Source of the DNA: Bacteroidia bacterium
GTDB lineage: Bacteria; Bacteroidota; Bacteroidia; Flavobacteriales; Flavobacteriaceae
Assembly (NCBI GenBank): GCA_030427735.1
Contig: JAUIBP010000007.1
Location: forward strand, 115,314 to 179,313
Direction of reading: 5' to 3'
DNA: 64,000 nucleotides
Positions 42,600 to 51,288 of this stretch are shown here, in pieces (positions within the stretch are counted from its first letter, which is position 1; each line of letters begins with the position of its first letter). The translations under genes and the position numbers were made by a program. A model generated the notes under the pieces. The model was not told where the DNA came from. It made no database searches and saw only the letters and a program-made list of their open reading frames with translations.

Positions 42600-43726
42600 A
42601 TTAAATTATTGGAAAAAAGAAGTTATAGCTGAATTAAAGTTTTTTCCACAGAATTTAAATTATTTATTTACTAATAAAAAGAAAGCTATATATGTTGGGT
42701 GTACAGCTATGGGTAATATTGGAGATGAAGCAATATTGTTTGGAATAAGAAAATTATTAAGTAAAAAAATACATTTTTATCCTATATCATATAAAAAGCC
42801 ATCTTCAGGGCGTTTTTTTAGAAAATCTTTAATTTTTAAGAGTCCAAACTATATCGTATTAGGAGGTGGTACAATTATTAGAAAAGGAGAAAATGAAAGC
42901 TATTTGAGATTAATGAAACAAATGCAAAAACAATGGCCAAATGCCGAAGTGTTAGTTCTAGGGCCGGGAGTTGCAAACCCTGAATTCGCAAACGAGATTG
43001 GTTTTCCTACAGATATTAAAGCATGGACATCGTTTTTAAATCTTTCTAAATTTGTATCGGTTAGGGGGCCATATTCAAAATTAGAATTAGAATCTTGGGG
43101 AGTGAGAAATCCCGTGCATATTTTTCATGATCCAGTTATTTCATTTACAAGTGAAAAGTTTGTTTTTAAGAAGAAAGAAAAAAAAATCGGTCTTAATTTC
43201 GCAAATATAGGAGATCGAATTTATGGAGGAAACAAAGAAACTATAAAATCTTTTGCCTTGGCAATAGTAGAGAAACTATTAGAAGATAATTGGCAAATTT
43301 ATTTATATCCAACTACAAAAAGCGATCTAAATTATATGTTATATGATATTGGTCTAAGTAAATTTAAATCTATAAAAAGTTATAAAAAGTTATAAAAATT
43401 ATAAAGATTTAAAAGCATCATGTGACTTTTTACGCTCATTGGATTATTTAATTGGACAAAGGTTGCATTCTATAATTTTTTCAAGTGTGGTTTGTACACC
43501 TTTTTATGCGTTAGAATATGAATTAAAGACTAAAGAATTTTTAAAAACAATTGATATGACTTCTTATTCAAGCCGAGTTGATCAATTGAATGTATCTCAA
43601 ATTTATCAAGAATTACAATATAACTATCAGAATTTAGACAATATTCAAAATGAATTGCATTTAAAAATGCAAAAAGTTAAAGAAGAACAATTAAATTGTA
43701 GAGATTTATTATTGACTAAATTATAA
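42592..43726 (+). pseudogene. Polysaccharide pyruvyltransferase split by a 10-bp tandem duplication
   Basis: The gene reads in two frames. The first part (42592-43395) has the family start IYVGCTAMGNIGDEAILFGI, LGGGTIIRKGENESYL and LGPGV. The second (43439-43726) starts with DYLIGQRLHSIIFSSVVCTP, the usual C-terminal block of polysaccharide pyruvyltransferases. Between them TATAAAAAGT occurs twice in tandem, plus a third near copy. Removing one 10-bp copy joins both parts into one frame of 374 residues with no stop. The enzyme would add a pyruvate ketal to the glycan. It is either a frameshifted pseudogene or a phase-variable gene in the off state. Confidence 0.85.
43371..43400 (+). repeat. 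10-bp tandem repeat inside the pyruvyltransferase gene
   Basis: TATAAAAAGT at 43371-43380 and 43381-43390, then TATAAAAATT at 43391-43400. The two perfect copies shift the frame, and loss of one restores it. It is a candidate slipped-strand phase-variation tract. Confidence 0.9.
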
Positions 43727-43727
43727 T

Positions 43728-44870
43728 ATGAAATCAGTAACTATTTTACATCCATTTACGCCGCAAGCAGCTGGCGTTGTAGAGCGTAGTGTACCAAAGT
43801 ACCATAGTCAGCCACATGTAAAAGCTATGCAGCAGTTGGTGGCAAAAGAGTCTATAGTTGGGCGTATGGAGTATTTTACGTCTAAATTAATGGGGTATAC
43901 TAAAGGAAATAATTCGTTAACATGGCAATTTTATCCTGTAAAGTTTACTTTAAATGGCGACCATAAAAAATGGAAAAAACAACATTCTACAGCGTGTTTA
44001 AGAGCTTATAAAAAGCAAGCACCCGAAGTTACTATTATAAATATGTCTGGGCATTCCAATCCGTTTTCTTACCAACTATCTAAAATTATATTAGCACAAA
44101 ATAAACATTATATTGCCATGTTAGGCGGGCAGCATTATAGCGATACTCCTATTAACAGAGCGTATTATAAGCAGGCGCATCATATTTTGGTGCATACACA
44201 CATGCAAAAGGAGAGCATGCAGCGTTTAGAATTGTTTAAAGGTTTAGATATTCGCGTATTTCCTTTAGGGGTAGATTGCTCTGTATTTAAGCCAGCTAGT
44301 AAAAAACAGAATTCAAACAAAATAAGCTTGCTATATGTAGGTCGAATTATAGCATGGAAACGGGTACATTTAGCCATTGAAACGTTAAAAGTTTTGGTTG
44401 ATGCTGGGTTTAAGGATGCCGTTTTAAACATAATAGGACCAACCACTTCCGAGCAATATTTAACAGAATTAAAAGCGTTAGCTGTTAAGTATCAATTAGA
44501 AACACAAGTGTGTTTTTTAGGACATAAAGAGCATCATGAACTTCCAAAATATTTTCAAGAAGCCGATATGTTTTTATTACCAAGCGATAAAGAAACATTT
44601 GGAATGGTAATGATAGAAGCTATGGCTTGTGGCACGCCTGTTGCAGGCATGGATTGTCCTGGTGGACCAGCTGATGTTATTACGCATGGTGTTGATGGTG
44701 TTTTGGCTACACCAGAAAGCTATGCAGCTGCAGTACTTGAAGTGTTTACCACTAAGGGCGTATTACAAAATATGGCTAGCAATTCGAGATTAAAGGTTGA
44801 ACTAAATTATAGTTTAGAAGCCACATATCGAGTCTTGAAAACATCTGTAAATTCGGTAATACACATTTAA
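43728..44870 (+). CDS. Glycosyltransferase family 4
   Basis: A 380-residue GT-B enzyme. The C-terminal half has KISLLYVGRIIAWKRVHLAI, VCFLGHKEHHELPKYFQEAD, and the E-x7-E motif in SDKETFGMVMIEAMACGTPV. It should retain the donor's anomeric configuration. It begins 2 nt after the pyruvyltransferase remnant and 3 nt before the next gene, so it belongs to the same transcript. Donor and acceptor are unknown. Confidence 0.9.
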   Translation: MKSVTILHPFTPQAAGVVERSVPKYHSQPHVKAMQQLVAKESIVGRMEYFTSKLMGYTKGNNSLTWQFYPVKFTLNGDHKKWKKQHSTACLRAYKKQAPEVTIINMSGHSNPFSYQLSKIILAQNKHYIAMLGGQHYSDTPINRAYYKQAHHILVHTHMQKESMQRLELFKGLDIRVFPLGVDCSVFKPASKKQNSNKISLLYVGRIIAWKRVHLAIETLKVLVDAGFKDAVLNIIGPTTSEQYLTELKALAVKYQLETQVCFLGHKEHHELPKYFQEADMFLLPSDKETFGMVMIEAMACGTPVAGMDCPGGPADVITHGVDGVLATPESYAAAVLEVFTTKGVLQNMASNSRLKVELNYSLEATYRVLKTSVNSVIHI

Positions 44871-44872
44871 GT

Positions 44873-46012
44873 ATGTCTGCACGTTACACGGTTACTATTT
44901 ACACGCCACAGGAACTAAACCATGCCTCGTATGTGCAAACAGGTTTGTTCGAGATGGAAAGTCAAGGTGTGTTAAAGGTAAAGGTAAAATTAAGTGTTGC
45001 TTCACGTCGTGGACGCATAGCTGTACAAGATACAGGTGCGGTGCAGTATACTAATCAACTCAACCCTAAAGTGTCGTATTATGAATTGTTAGATCATACA
45101 TCTCATAAGAGGATTCGGTTTGCCACCGACCTGTACGATCATGCTGATCAATTTTCAGAACACGCATTTTTGCATTGTGATTATGTGTTTAAACGCAGTT
45201 TTGAACAGAAATATGTAGATAAACTTCCTCAAGCATATCAGGATAAATTATTTAAATTGGGATTATGTTTTGGTGTTTCGTCTCCTTATAAAAAACAACA
45301 ATATTTATTTTTTACAGGGTTAATGTTTAGTAATCTGTTAAATGCCATTAAATTTGATAGACGATTGCTTATAAGGGTTTACAATACTTATACTACTCAA
45401 ATTAAACATTGGAAATTTGTTTTAACGGCTCGAGATATCTCTCATTTTAATGAGTTTATACAGCCTACACATAATTCAGTATTTTTCCAGACCCGTTGTT
45501 TTGTTCACGAACAAACCCAAGATGTTAAAAGTATTCATAAACAACGGTATCGTATTATAAAAGTATTACGGGAAGCATTTCCTGATTTGTTTTTAGGTGG
45601 TTTTGTGCCTTCTCCCGTGGTGTTGACAAACTATTCGGACGCTGTAACCAATGTGCCTACAGAACCAATGGCTTACTTACAGGCCTTAAAGCAAGCTAAA
45701 ATTGTTGTTTATACCAGAGGTTTGGCCAACTCTCCAGCTTGGAAAATGGCAGAGTATTTAAGTCAGGCTAAAATAATTATAGCAGAACGCTTAACTGCCG
45801 AATTACCTGTGCCTTTAACAGACGGGCAGCATGTGTTATATTTTAATACCGATGAAGAATTGGTTGCCAAAATAAAACACGTTTTACAAGACGCAGACTT
45901 AGCTAAGCATTTAAGCCAAAATGGGCGTTCTTATTTTGAAAAGTATGTAAACCCAGAACGGAATATAGAGCGTATTATTAACTTTATGATTTCTAAACAC
46001 ACAAGCTCTTGA
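44873..46012 (+). CDS. Putative glycosyltransferase, GT-B-like
   Basis: A 379-residue protein in the middle of a glycosyltransferase run. The C-terminal part (QAKIVVYTRGLANSPAWKMA, EYLSQAKIIIAERLTAELPV, HVLQDADLAKHLSQNGRSYF) resembles the last Rossmann half of GT-B enzymes, but there is no clear E-x7-E motif. The N-terminal half (FDRRLLIRVYNTYTTQIKHW) is unusual. I assign it by context and weak similarity only. It overlaps the next gene by 4 nt. Confidence 0.55.
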   Translation: MSARYTVTIYTPQELNHASYVQTGLFEMESQGVLKVKVKLSVASRRGRIAVQDTGAVQYTNQLNPKVSYYELLDHTSHKRIRFATDLYDHADQFSEHAFLHCDYVFKRSFEQKYVDKLPQAYQDKLFKLGLCFGVSSPYKKQQYLFFTGLMFSNLLNAIKFDRRLLIRVYNTYTTQIKHWKFVLTARDISHFNEFIQPTHNSVFFQTRCFVHEQTQDVKSIHKQRYRIIKVLREAFPDLFLGGFVPSPVVLTNYSDAVTNVPTEPMAYLQALKQAKIVVYTRGLANSPAWKMAEYLSQAKIIIAERLTAELPVPLTDGQHVLYFNTDEELVAKIKHVLQDADLAKHLSQNGRSYFEKYVNPERNIERIINFMISKHTSS

Positions 46013-47037
46013 AACAAATTTTTGTCCATCACCAGTCTAAGCATCATGCTCAAAATTCTGGCTATAGCCGTTTACTGGATTACTGTACTAATTATAGTAC
46101 CGTCGAGCCACAAATGGTGTGGCCGTATGCTATGGCTAAACACTGTGCGGCTTTGGTTTCGGATGCTTATGGTATTTACGATACGCGTAGTGTTTATAAA
46201 GAGCTAGCCTTATTTAAAACGTTGAGCGCACATAAAGATACCGATAAAGTAGTCCATTTTTTAAATGGCGAGCGCGATATTCGGTTTGCAGTACGTTTTG
46301 GGCAACAGTTTGAGCGTACGGCTTTTAGTGCTACATTTCATAAACCACCAGCTGTTTTAGAACAGCGTATAAGCAAGACAGCCTACTTAGAGCGTTTACA
46401 GGGTGCAGTTTGTGTTGGTGAAAATCAAGTGACTTATATTAAAGAGCGTTTTAAAATACCACAGGTGGCTTACATTCCTCATGGGGTAGATGCGCAGTTT
46501 TTTAAGCCAGACCCACATAAAAAACACGAGCGCCCCGTATTGTTGTTTGTAGGGCAGCATATGCGCGATTTGGAGGCGTTAAATTATTGTGTTCCTAAAT
46601 TGGCAGCACAGATTAAAGATTTAAAAGTGCAGGTGGTTATCCATAAGGCGTATGCCAAACACATTCAGGCACATCCAAACTTAGACGTGTTTAGTGGTAT
46701 AGACGATGGAGCGCTGTTGCATTTGTATCAGTCTGCCACAGCTTTGTTTTTGCCTTTATTAGATAGTACAGCGTGTAATTCTATTTTAGAGGCATTGGCT
46801 TGTGGTTTGCCCATTATTACAACCCGTGTTGGTGGCAATATGGGGTATTTAAAATCGGTAGAAGCCATTTTAACCGAGGCTGGTTGCTATGAAGCCTTAA
46901 TTACCGAAACTGTCAATTTATTACAGAGTTCTACACGTTTACAGCGTATGGCCTTAAGTAGTCGCGCGCAAGGTGAAGCTTTAGATTGGCAATATGTTGC
47001 GCAGGATGTTTACAAATTTCATAAATCACTGCTTTAA
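46009..47037 (+). CDS. Glycosyltransferase family 4
   Basis: A 342-residue GT-B enzyme with IPHGVDAQFFKPDPHKKHER, LLFVGQHMRDLEALNYCVPK, and the E-x7-E region in DSTACNSILEALACGLPIIT. The first Glu of the motif is replaced by a small residue, as in some family members. The start is TTG at 46009, overlapping the previous stop (TTGA), which fixes it by translational coupling. Donor and acceptor are not evident. Confidence 0.85.
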   Translation: MKQIFVHHQSKHHAQNSGYSRLLDYCTNYSTVEPQMVWPYAMAKHCAALVSDAYGIYDTRSVYKELALFKTLSAHKDTDKVVHFLNGERDIRFAVRFGQQFERTAFSATFHKPPAVLEQRISKTAYLERLQGAVCVGENQVTYIKERFKIPQVAYIPHGVDAQFFKPDPHKKHERPVLLFVGQHMRDLEALNYCVPKLAAQIKDLKVQVVIHKAYAKHIQAHPNLDVFSGIDDGALLHLYQSATALFLPLLDSTACNSILEALACGLPIITTRVGGNMGYLKSVEAILTEAGCYEALITETVNLLQSSTRLQRMALSSRAQGEALDWQYVAQDVYKFHKSLL

Positions 47038-47091
47038 GTATTGGTATTGTAATTAAAAGTCTTTTTCTTTAAGGAGTGAAAAAATTAATCA

Positions 47092-48276
47092 GTGTCTAAA
47101 CCACTCAAAATAGCCATATATACTGGAGTCTTACCCAATACTACCTTTATAGAAAACCTAATTCTTGGGGTTGCTGAAGAGCATCAGGTCTTATTGTTTG
47201 GAACCCCTAAAAAGCGGTTACGCTATAATCACCCTAATATTCAGGTAATCCCTACGCCAGCATCCAGCTTGCATAATGGGATGTTAACTCTTTGGCGCGG
47301 TTTGCGATTAGTAGTGAAGTCGCCGAAATTACTACACGTTGCTATTCGGGAAGCCAAAAGATATCCTTCGTTGTATACCAAATGGATGCGCTTTTCACGT
47401 TTTGTGCCGGTGTTGTTATACCAACCCGATGTGTTTCATTTACAGTGGTCGTCTCGGATAGACCGGTGGTTGTTTTTAAAAGATGCCTATCCGTGTCGGT
47501 TTATAGTCAGTGTGTTGGGCTCGCAATTGTTGGTAGAACCGCATTATAATACTGCTTTAACCTTACGCTATAGCAAAGGCTTTCCAAAAGTAGATGCCAT
47601 ACATGCGGTGTCCAATGATTTGGCACAACAAGCTATTGTTTACGGTGCTTTACCCGAGCGCGTACAAGTCATCCGGACACCTGTGCCGCAAGCCGCGTTT
47701 ACGTGCTATCAAGAATCACGACAAATTAGACTAGCAAATAGTTTACATCTCGTATCGGTAGGTAGGCATCATTGGGTAAAAGGCTATGGCTATGCTATTT
47801 CGGCTGTACAAGCCTTACGCGAACTTGGGATAACGGTACGCTATACCATAATCGCTGAGGGTGCTATTCCAGAAACGCTTTTGTACCAAGTGCATGATTT
47901 GGGGCTAACTGACGTGGTAACTTTTAAATCAGGGCTTCCACAAGACGCCTTGTTTAGCGAGATGCTACGCTATGACGCTTTAGTGTTACCAAGTGTGAGT
48001 GAAGGTATTGCTAATGTGGTGGTCGAAGCTATGGCAATCGGGCTGCCTGTAATTAGTAGCAATTGTGGCGGTATGCCCGAGGTGGTACACGATGGCGAAA
48101 CAGGCCTGTTGTTTGCTATGCGGAATGTTGATGCGATTGTAGCGGCTTGCCAGCGGTTTATGGCACTATCGGAAGCAGAGGTGTTGGAGATGCTTCGGCA
48201 GGCGCATGAATTAGTGAAGCGGGAATATCACGAGGCGGAGAATGTGGCGCGGATGGTGGATTTGTATGTTGGTTGA
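47092..48276 (+). CDS. Glycosyltransferase family 4
   Basis: A 394-residue GT-B enzyme. LKIAIYTGVLPNTTFIENLI opens the N-terminal fold, LHLVSVGRHHWVKGYGYAIS opens the C-terminal one, and SVSEGIANVVVEAMAIGLPV carries E-x7-E. It is a close paralogue of the next gene (48712), from gene duplication. The start is GTG at 47092. An array of hairpin repeats begins 20 nt after the stop. Confidence 0.9.
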   Translation: MSKPLKIAIYTGVLPNTTFIENLILGVAEEHQVLLFGTPKKRLRYNHPNIQVIPTPASSLHNGMLTLWRGLRLVVKSPKLLHVAIREAKRYPSLYTKWMRFSRFVPVLLYQPDVFHLQWSSRIDRWLFLKDAYPCRFIVSVLGSQLLVEPHYNTALTLRYSKGFPKVDAIHAVSNDLAQQAIVYGALPERVQVIRTPVPQAAFTCYQESRQIRLANSLHLVSVGRHHWVKGYGYAISAVQALRELGITVRYTIIAEGAIPETLLYQVHDLGLTDVVTFKSGLPQDALFSEMLRYDALVLPSVSEGIANVVVEAMAIGLPVISSNCGGMPEVVHDGETGLLFAMRNVDAIVAACQRFMALSEAEVLEMLRQAHELVKREYHEAENVARMVDLYVG

Positions 48277-48295
48277 TGGTTATTGGTTGATAGGT

Positions 48296-48665
48296 TGTCA
48301 TGCAGAACCTGCCTGCCGGCAGGCAGGGGAGACACGACTGAAGCATCTTTATTAGTGAAGTTTTTACAGTATTAGCGTATCTTAGTAGTGAAGATTCATC
48401 GCTCCGTATACTCCACTCTGAATGACATTACAGTTGTCATGCAGAAGGAGGCACGACCGAAGCATCTTTAAATTAGCGCATCACAATGTAATTGAATAAC
48501 CGTAAGTAAAGATTCTTCGCTCCGCATACCGCGCTCTGAATGACAGTTGAGTTGTCATGCAGAGGGAAGAATGACTGAAGCATCTATATAAATTATAATC
48601 TTAAAGTATCATTGTATCACTACAAGTAAAGATTCTTCGCTTCGCTATTATCACTATGGATGACA
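48296..48665. repeat. Array of three hairpin-pair units
   Basis: Three consecutive units of the form GTCA-hairpin-TCT, spacer, AGA-hairpin-TGAC: 48296-48427, 48435-48545 and 48553-48665. The first left arm carries an inserted CCTGCCTGCCGGCAGGCAGG palindrome. Spacers of about 42 nt belong to two recurring types. The period between units is about 118 bp (139 with the insert). The array lies between two paralogous GT4 genes and holds no gene. Confidence 0.9.
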
Positions 48666-48685
48666 GAATTATTCTACGTAATTAT

Positions 48686-48693
48686 TACATTTG
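48686..48693 (+). promoter_or_regulatory. -7 box of GT4 gene 48712
   Basis: TACATTTG is a perfect TAnnTTTG match lying 18 nt before the ATG. The in-frame TTG at 48691 falls inside this box, so translation must start at 48712. Confidence 0.7.
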
Positions 48694-48711
48694 TGTTATA
48701 ACCCATCCAAG

Positions 48712-49902
48712 ATGTCTAAACGCCTAAAAATTGCGATCCTATCTGGAACCATCCCCAGTACCACATTTATAGAGCACCTGATTAACGGGGTTGCAGAGAC
48801 GCATGACGTGTACTTGTTTGGTGTGCTACATAAAAAGGTGTCTTATACCTCAAAACATATACAGGTTTTTGATACGCCAAAATCGACACTTAAAAACCTT
48901 TGGGTTACTGGGTGTCGCAGTTTAAAATTGGCGGTACAAGCACCTTCCGATTTCACCGCCTTAATTTCGGAAGTGCGTAGACATTCTGGTTTATATAATC
49001 AATGGGTCTGGTTTACAAAATTCTTACCCATCGTGTTGCATAAGCCCGATGTTATTCATTTGCAATGGGCACGAGATGTAGCGTTCTATACTATTTTTAA
49101 AATACGATTTGGTATTCCAATGGTGTTAAGTTTACGTGGGGCGCATATCAATTACACGCCTATAGTCGAACCCCGAATGGCGGCAGTGTATAAAAAACAG
49201 TTTCCGAATATAGATGCATTCCATGCTGTGTCTCAGGCTATCGGTCGCGAAGCGGAACAGTATGGCGCCGATGCAGCTAAGATAACCACCATACATTCGC
49301 CTATACCTGATTTCTTTTTTCAGCATTTTAAATTACCTGTATTAGGGACACGGTCAGATTTACACTTGGTGTCAGTTGGGCGTTTTCATTGGGTAAAAGG
49401 CTATGAATATGCCATACAAACGGTAGCGCAGTTAAAAGCTCAAGGCATTAAGGTTCGGTACACCATCGTAGGTCCTGAATCGTTTACAGAAGCCATCGCG
49501 TTTCAAATCCATCAATTAGATTTGGTAGATCAGGTACATTTAGTAGCGGCTTTACCTCAAGAGGCATTAATTGACTTGCTCCATAGATGCCATATGATGC
49601 TATTACCAAGTTTAAAAGAAGGTATTGCGAATGTGGTGTTAGAGGCTATGGCTATAGGCTTACCAGTAATTTCTACCAATTGTGGGGGCATGGCAGAAGT
49701 GATAAAACCAGGCAAAACCGGTTGGTTGGTGCCTGTTCGCAATCCAGAGGCGATGATGCAAGCGGTGTTGGAGGTGTTGCATACCCCAGAATCTCAATTG
49801 CATAGCATAACGCAACAGGCGCATGATTTTGTGAAACGGGAATTTTATGCTAAGGATAGTATTCAGCAATTTGTGAGTTTGTATGAAGCGGTGGTTGGTT
49901 AA
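48712..49902 (+). CDS. Glycosyltransferase family 4 (paralogue of 47092)
   Basis: A 396-residue GT-B enzyme with LKIAILSGTIPSTTFIEHLI, LHLVSVGRFHWVKGYEYAIQ and SLKEGIANVVLEAMAIGLPV (E-x7-E). It matches the 47092 protein along its length, so the pair arose by duplication and probably acts on related donors. The start at 48712 is chosen because the upstream in-frame TTG lies in the promoter box. A second hairpin array starts 2 nt after the stop. Confidence 0.9.
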   Translation: MSKRLKIAILSGTIPSTTFIEHLINGVAETHDVYLFGVLHKKVSYTSKHIQVFDTPKSTLKNLWVTGCRSLKLAVQAPSDFTALISEVRRHSGLYNQWVWFTKFLPIVLHKPDVIHLQWARDVAFYTIFKIRFGIPMVLSLRGAHINYTPIVEPRMAAVYKKQFPNIDAFHAVSQAIGREAEQYGADAAKITTIHSPIPDFFFQHFKLPVLGTRSDLHLVSVGRFHWVKGYEYAIQTVAQLKAQGIKVRYTIVGPESFTEAIAFQIHQLDLVDQVHLVAALPQEALIDLLHRCHMMLLPSLKEGIANVVLEAMAIGLPVISTNCGGMAEVIKPGKTGWLVPVRNPEAMMQAVLEVLHTPESQLHSITQQAHDFVKREFYAKDSIQQFVSLYEAVVG

Positions 49903-50229
49903 TTGTCATGCAGAACCTGCCTGCCGGTAGGGGAGGTACGACTGAAGCATCTTTAAATTAAGGGTATTAGAATATAATTGAATAACCGTAAGCATAGATT
50001 CATCGCTCCACAAGTTTCGCTCTGAATGACATAGTGGATTTCAGGCAGAACTTGACTGTTTCGTGGTTGGTGGTTGATAGTTTTTAGTTTGTCATTCCGA
50101 CGTTAGGAGGAATCTATTTTGTTGATTTTAAGGTTGCAAGTAAAGATTCATCGCTCTGTAAACTGCGCCTGCCTACCGGCAGGCAGGCTCTGAAATCGCA
50201 AGATTCGACGTAGTCAATGACATAAGGGT

Positions 50230-50656
50230 TGTCATGCAGAAGGAGGTACGACTGAAGCATCTTATTAAATCTTTTGGTTTAAAAACTCCCAAGTTGGATT
50301 AAAACTAGCAATCAATTTTTCTTTTTTTAATCTACTAATGCCTTTAATTTGTTTTTCTCTTTTTATAGCTAATTCTACTTCGGAATAATGTTCGTAGTAG
50401 ATTAAAAAGAAACATTTATACTTGGTTGTAAAAGCTTTCGAAAATGGGAGTGGATTTCTATGGTAGTGTAGGCGCTCCTTTAAATTATTAGTCATTCCTG
50501 TATAGAGTACAGTTTTGTTTTTATTAGTTAATATGTAAACATAATAATTATGTGTTCCTCTGGTTTTCATTTTGTTAAGTTAGGAAAAAGTTAGTTAAGT
50601 TTTTGTTATTTCGGTTTTAAAGATTCTTCGCTCCGCATACTGCGCTCTGAATGACA
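50230..50656 (-). mobile_element. GIY-YIG gene enclosed by inverted hairpin repeats
   Basis: The left arm is 50230-50262 (GTCATGC...GCATCT) and the right arm 50621-50656 (AGATTC...GAATGAC). The gene's stop codon lies 2 nt inside the left arm and its start lies about 50 nt inside the right arm. The layout is the same as for neighbouring non-coding units, but the spacer is replaced by a nuclease gene, as in an autonomous member of a family of otherwise non-autonomous elements. No target-site duplication was identified. Confidence 0.7.
50265..50570 (-). CDS. Single-domain GIY-YIG nuclease family protein
   Basis: A 101-residue protein matching the UPF0213/YhbQ-type GIY-YIG fold. The motif is YVYIL (10-14) and YTG (23-25), followed by the catalytic Arg in NLKERLHYH (Arg33), and the usual EKQIKG...LKKEKLI tail. 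GIY-YIG domains cut DNA strands. In small stand-alone members of this kind the role is unclear. The gene lies inside inverted hairpin repeats of a family present in at least 38 copies in this window, suggesting that the protein recognises or moves these repeats. This link is inferred. Confidence 0.88.
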   Translation of the reverse strand: MKTRGTHNYYVYILTNKNKTVLYTGMTNNLKERLHYHRNPLPFSKAFTTKYKCFFLIYYEHYSEVELAIKREKQIKGISRLKKEKLIASFNPTWEFLNQKI

Positions 50657-51288
50657 GTTGAGTTGTCATGCAGAGGGAAGAATGACCGAAGCATCTTTAT
50701 TAATGAAGTTTTACCTGTATAATAGTATCTCTATTAGTAAAGGTTCATCGCTCCGTAAACTGCGCCTGCCTACCGGCAGGCAGGCTCTGAAATCGCAAGA
50801 TTCGACGTAGTCAATGACATAGTGGTTGTCATGCAGAAGGAGGTACGACTGAAGCATCTTTAAATGAAAGGTATTAGAATGTAATTGAATAACCGTAAGC
50901 ATAGATTCATCGCTCTGTAAACTACGTTCTGAATGACATAAGGGTTGTCATGCAGAGGGAGGTACGACTGAAGCATCTTTTAAATTAGCGCATCACGATG
51001 TAACTGAATAACCGTAGGCATAGATTCATCGCTTCGTAAACTACGCTCTGAATGACATAAGGGTTGTCATGCAGAGGGAAGAATGACCGAAGCATCTAAA
51101 TGAATAATGTTTTACCTGTATAATAGTATCTCTATTAGTAAAATTCTTCGCTCCGTAAACTTCTTTTTGAAATCGTTAGATTCGACGTAGTCAATGACAG
51201 ACGTGACTCTTCATTCCAGAAGCAGACTCCGAATGAAATACACTTTCAAATTCAAACTAATTTATTATATTCGTCACAGCTATTATCT

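Larger units (their letters stand above)
49904..51199. repeat. Long array of hairpin-pair units with an embedded GIY-YIG gene
   Basis: Seven units of inward-facing GTCA...TCT elements: 49904-50031, 50090-50222, 50230-50656, 50664-50819, 50827-50938, 50946-51057 and 51065-51199. The third unit encloses the GIY-YIG gene instead of a short spacer. Some right arms are composite (two hairpins joined, with a CCTGCCTACCGGCAGGCAGG palindrome). Spacers recur in two sequence types (one with TGAATAACCGTA, one with ACCTGTATAATAGTA). Apart from the GIY-YIG gene nothing codes here. Confidence 0.9.

Noticed and set aside
42592..43726. Two separate genes instead of one split gene
   Set aside because: Removing one 10-bp repeat copy joins them into one frame that matches a single family from start to end.
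48691..48711. TTG start for the GT4 gene
   Set aside because: The TTG lies inside a perfect -7 promoter box, so it would not be transcribed as a start codon.
48296..51199. CRISPR array
   Set aside because: The repeats are imperfect, alternate in orientation and enclose conserved, not unique, spacers. There are no cas genes.
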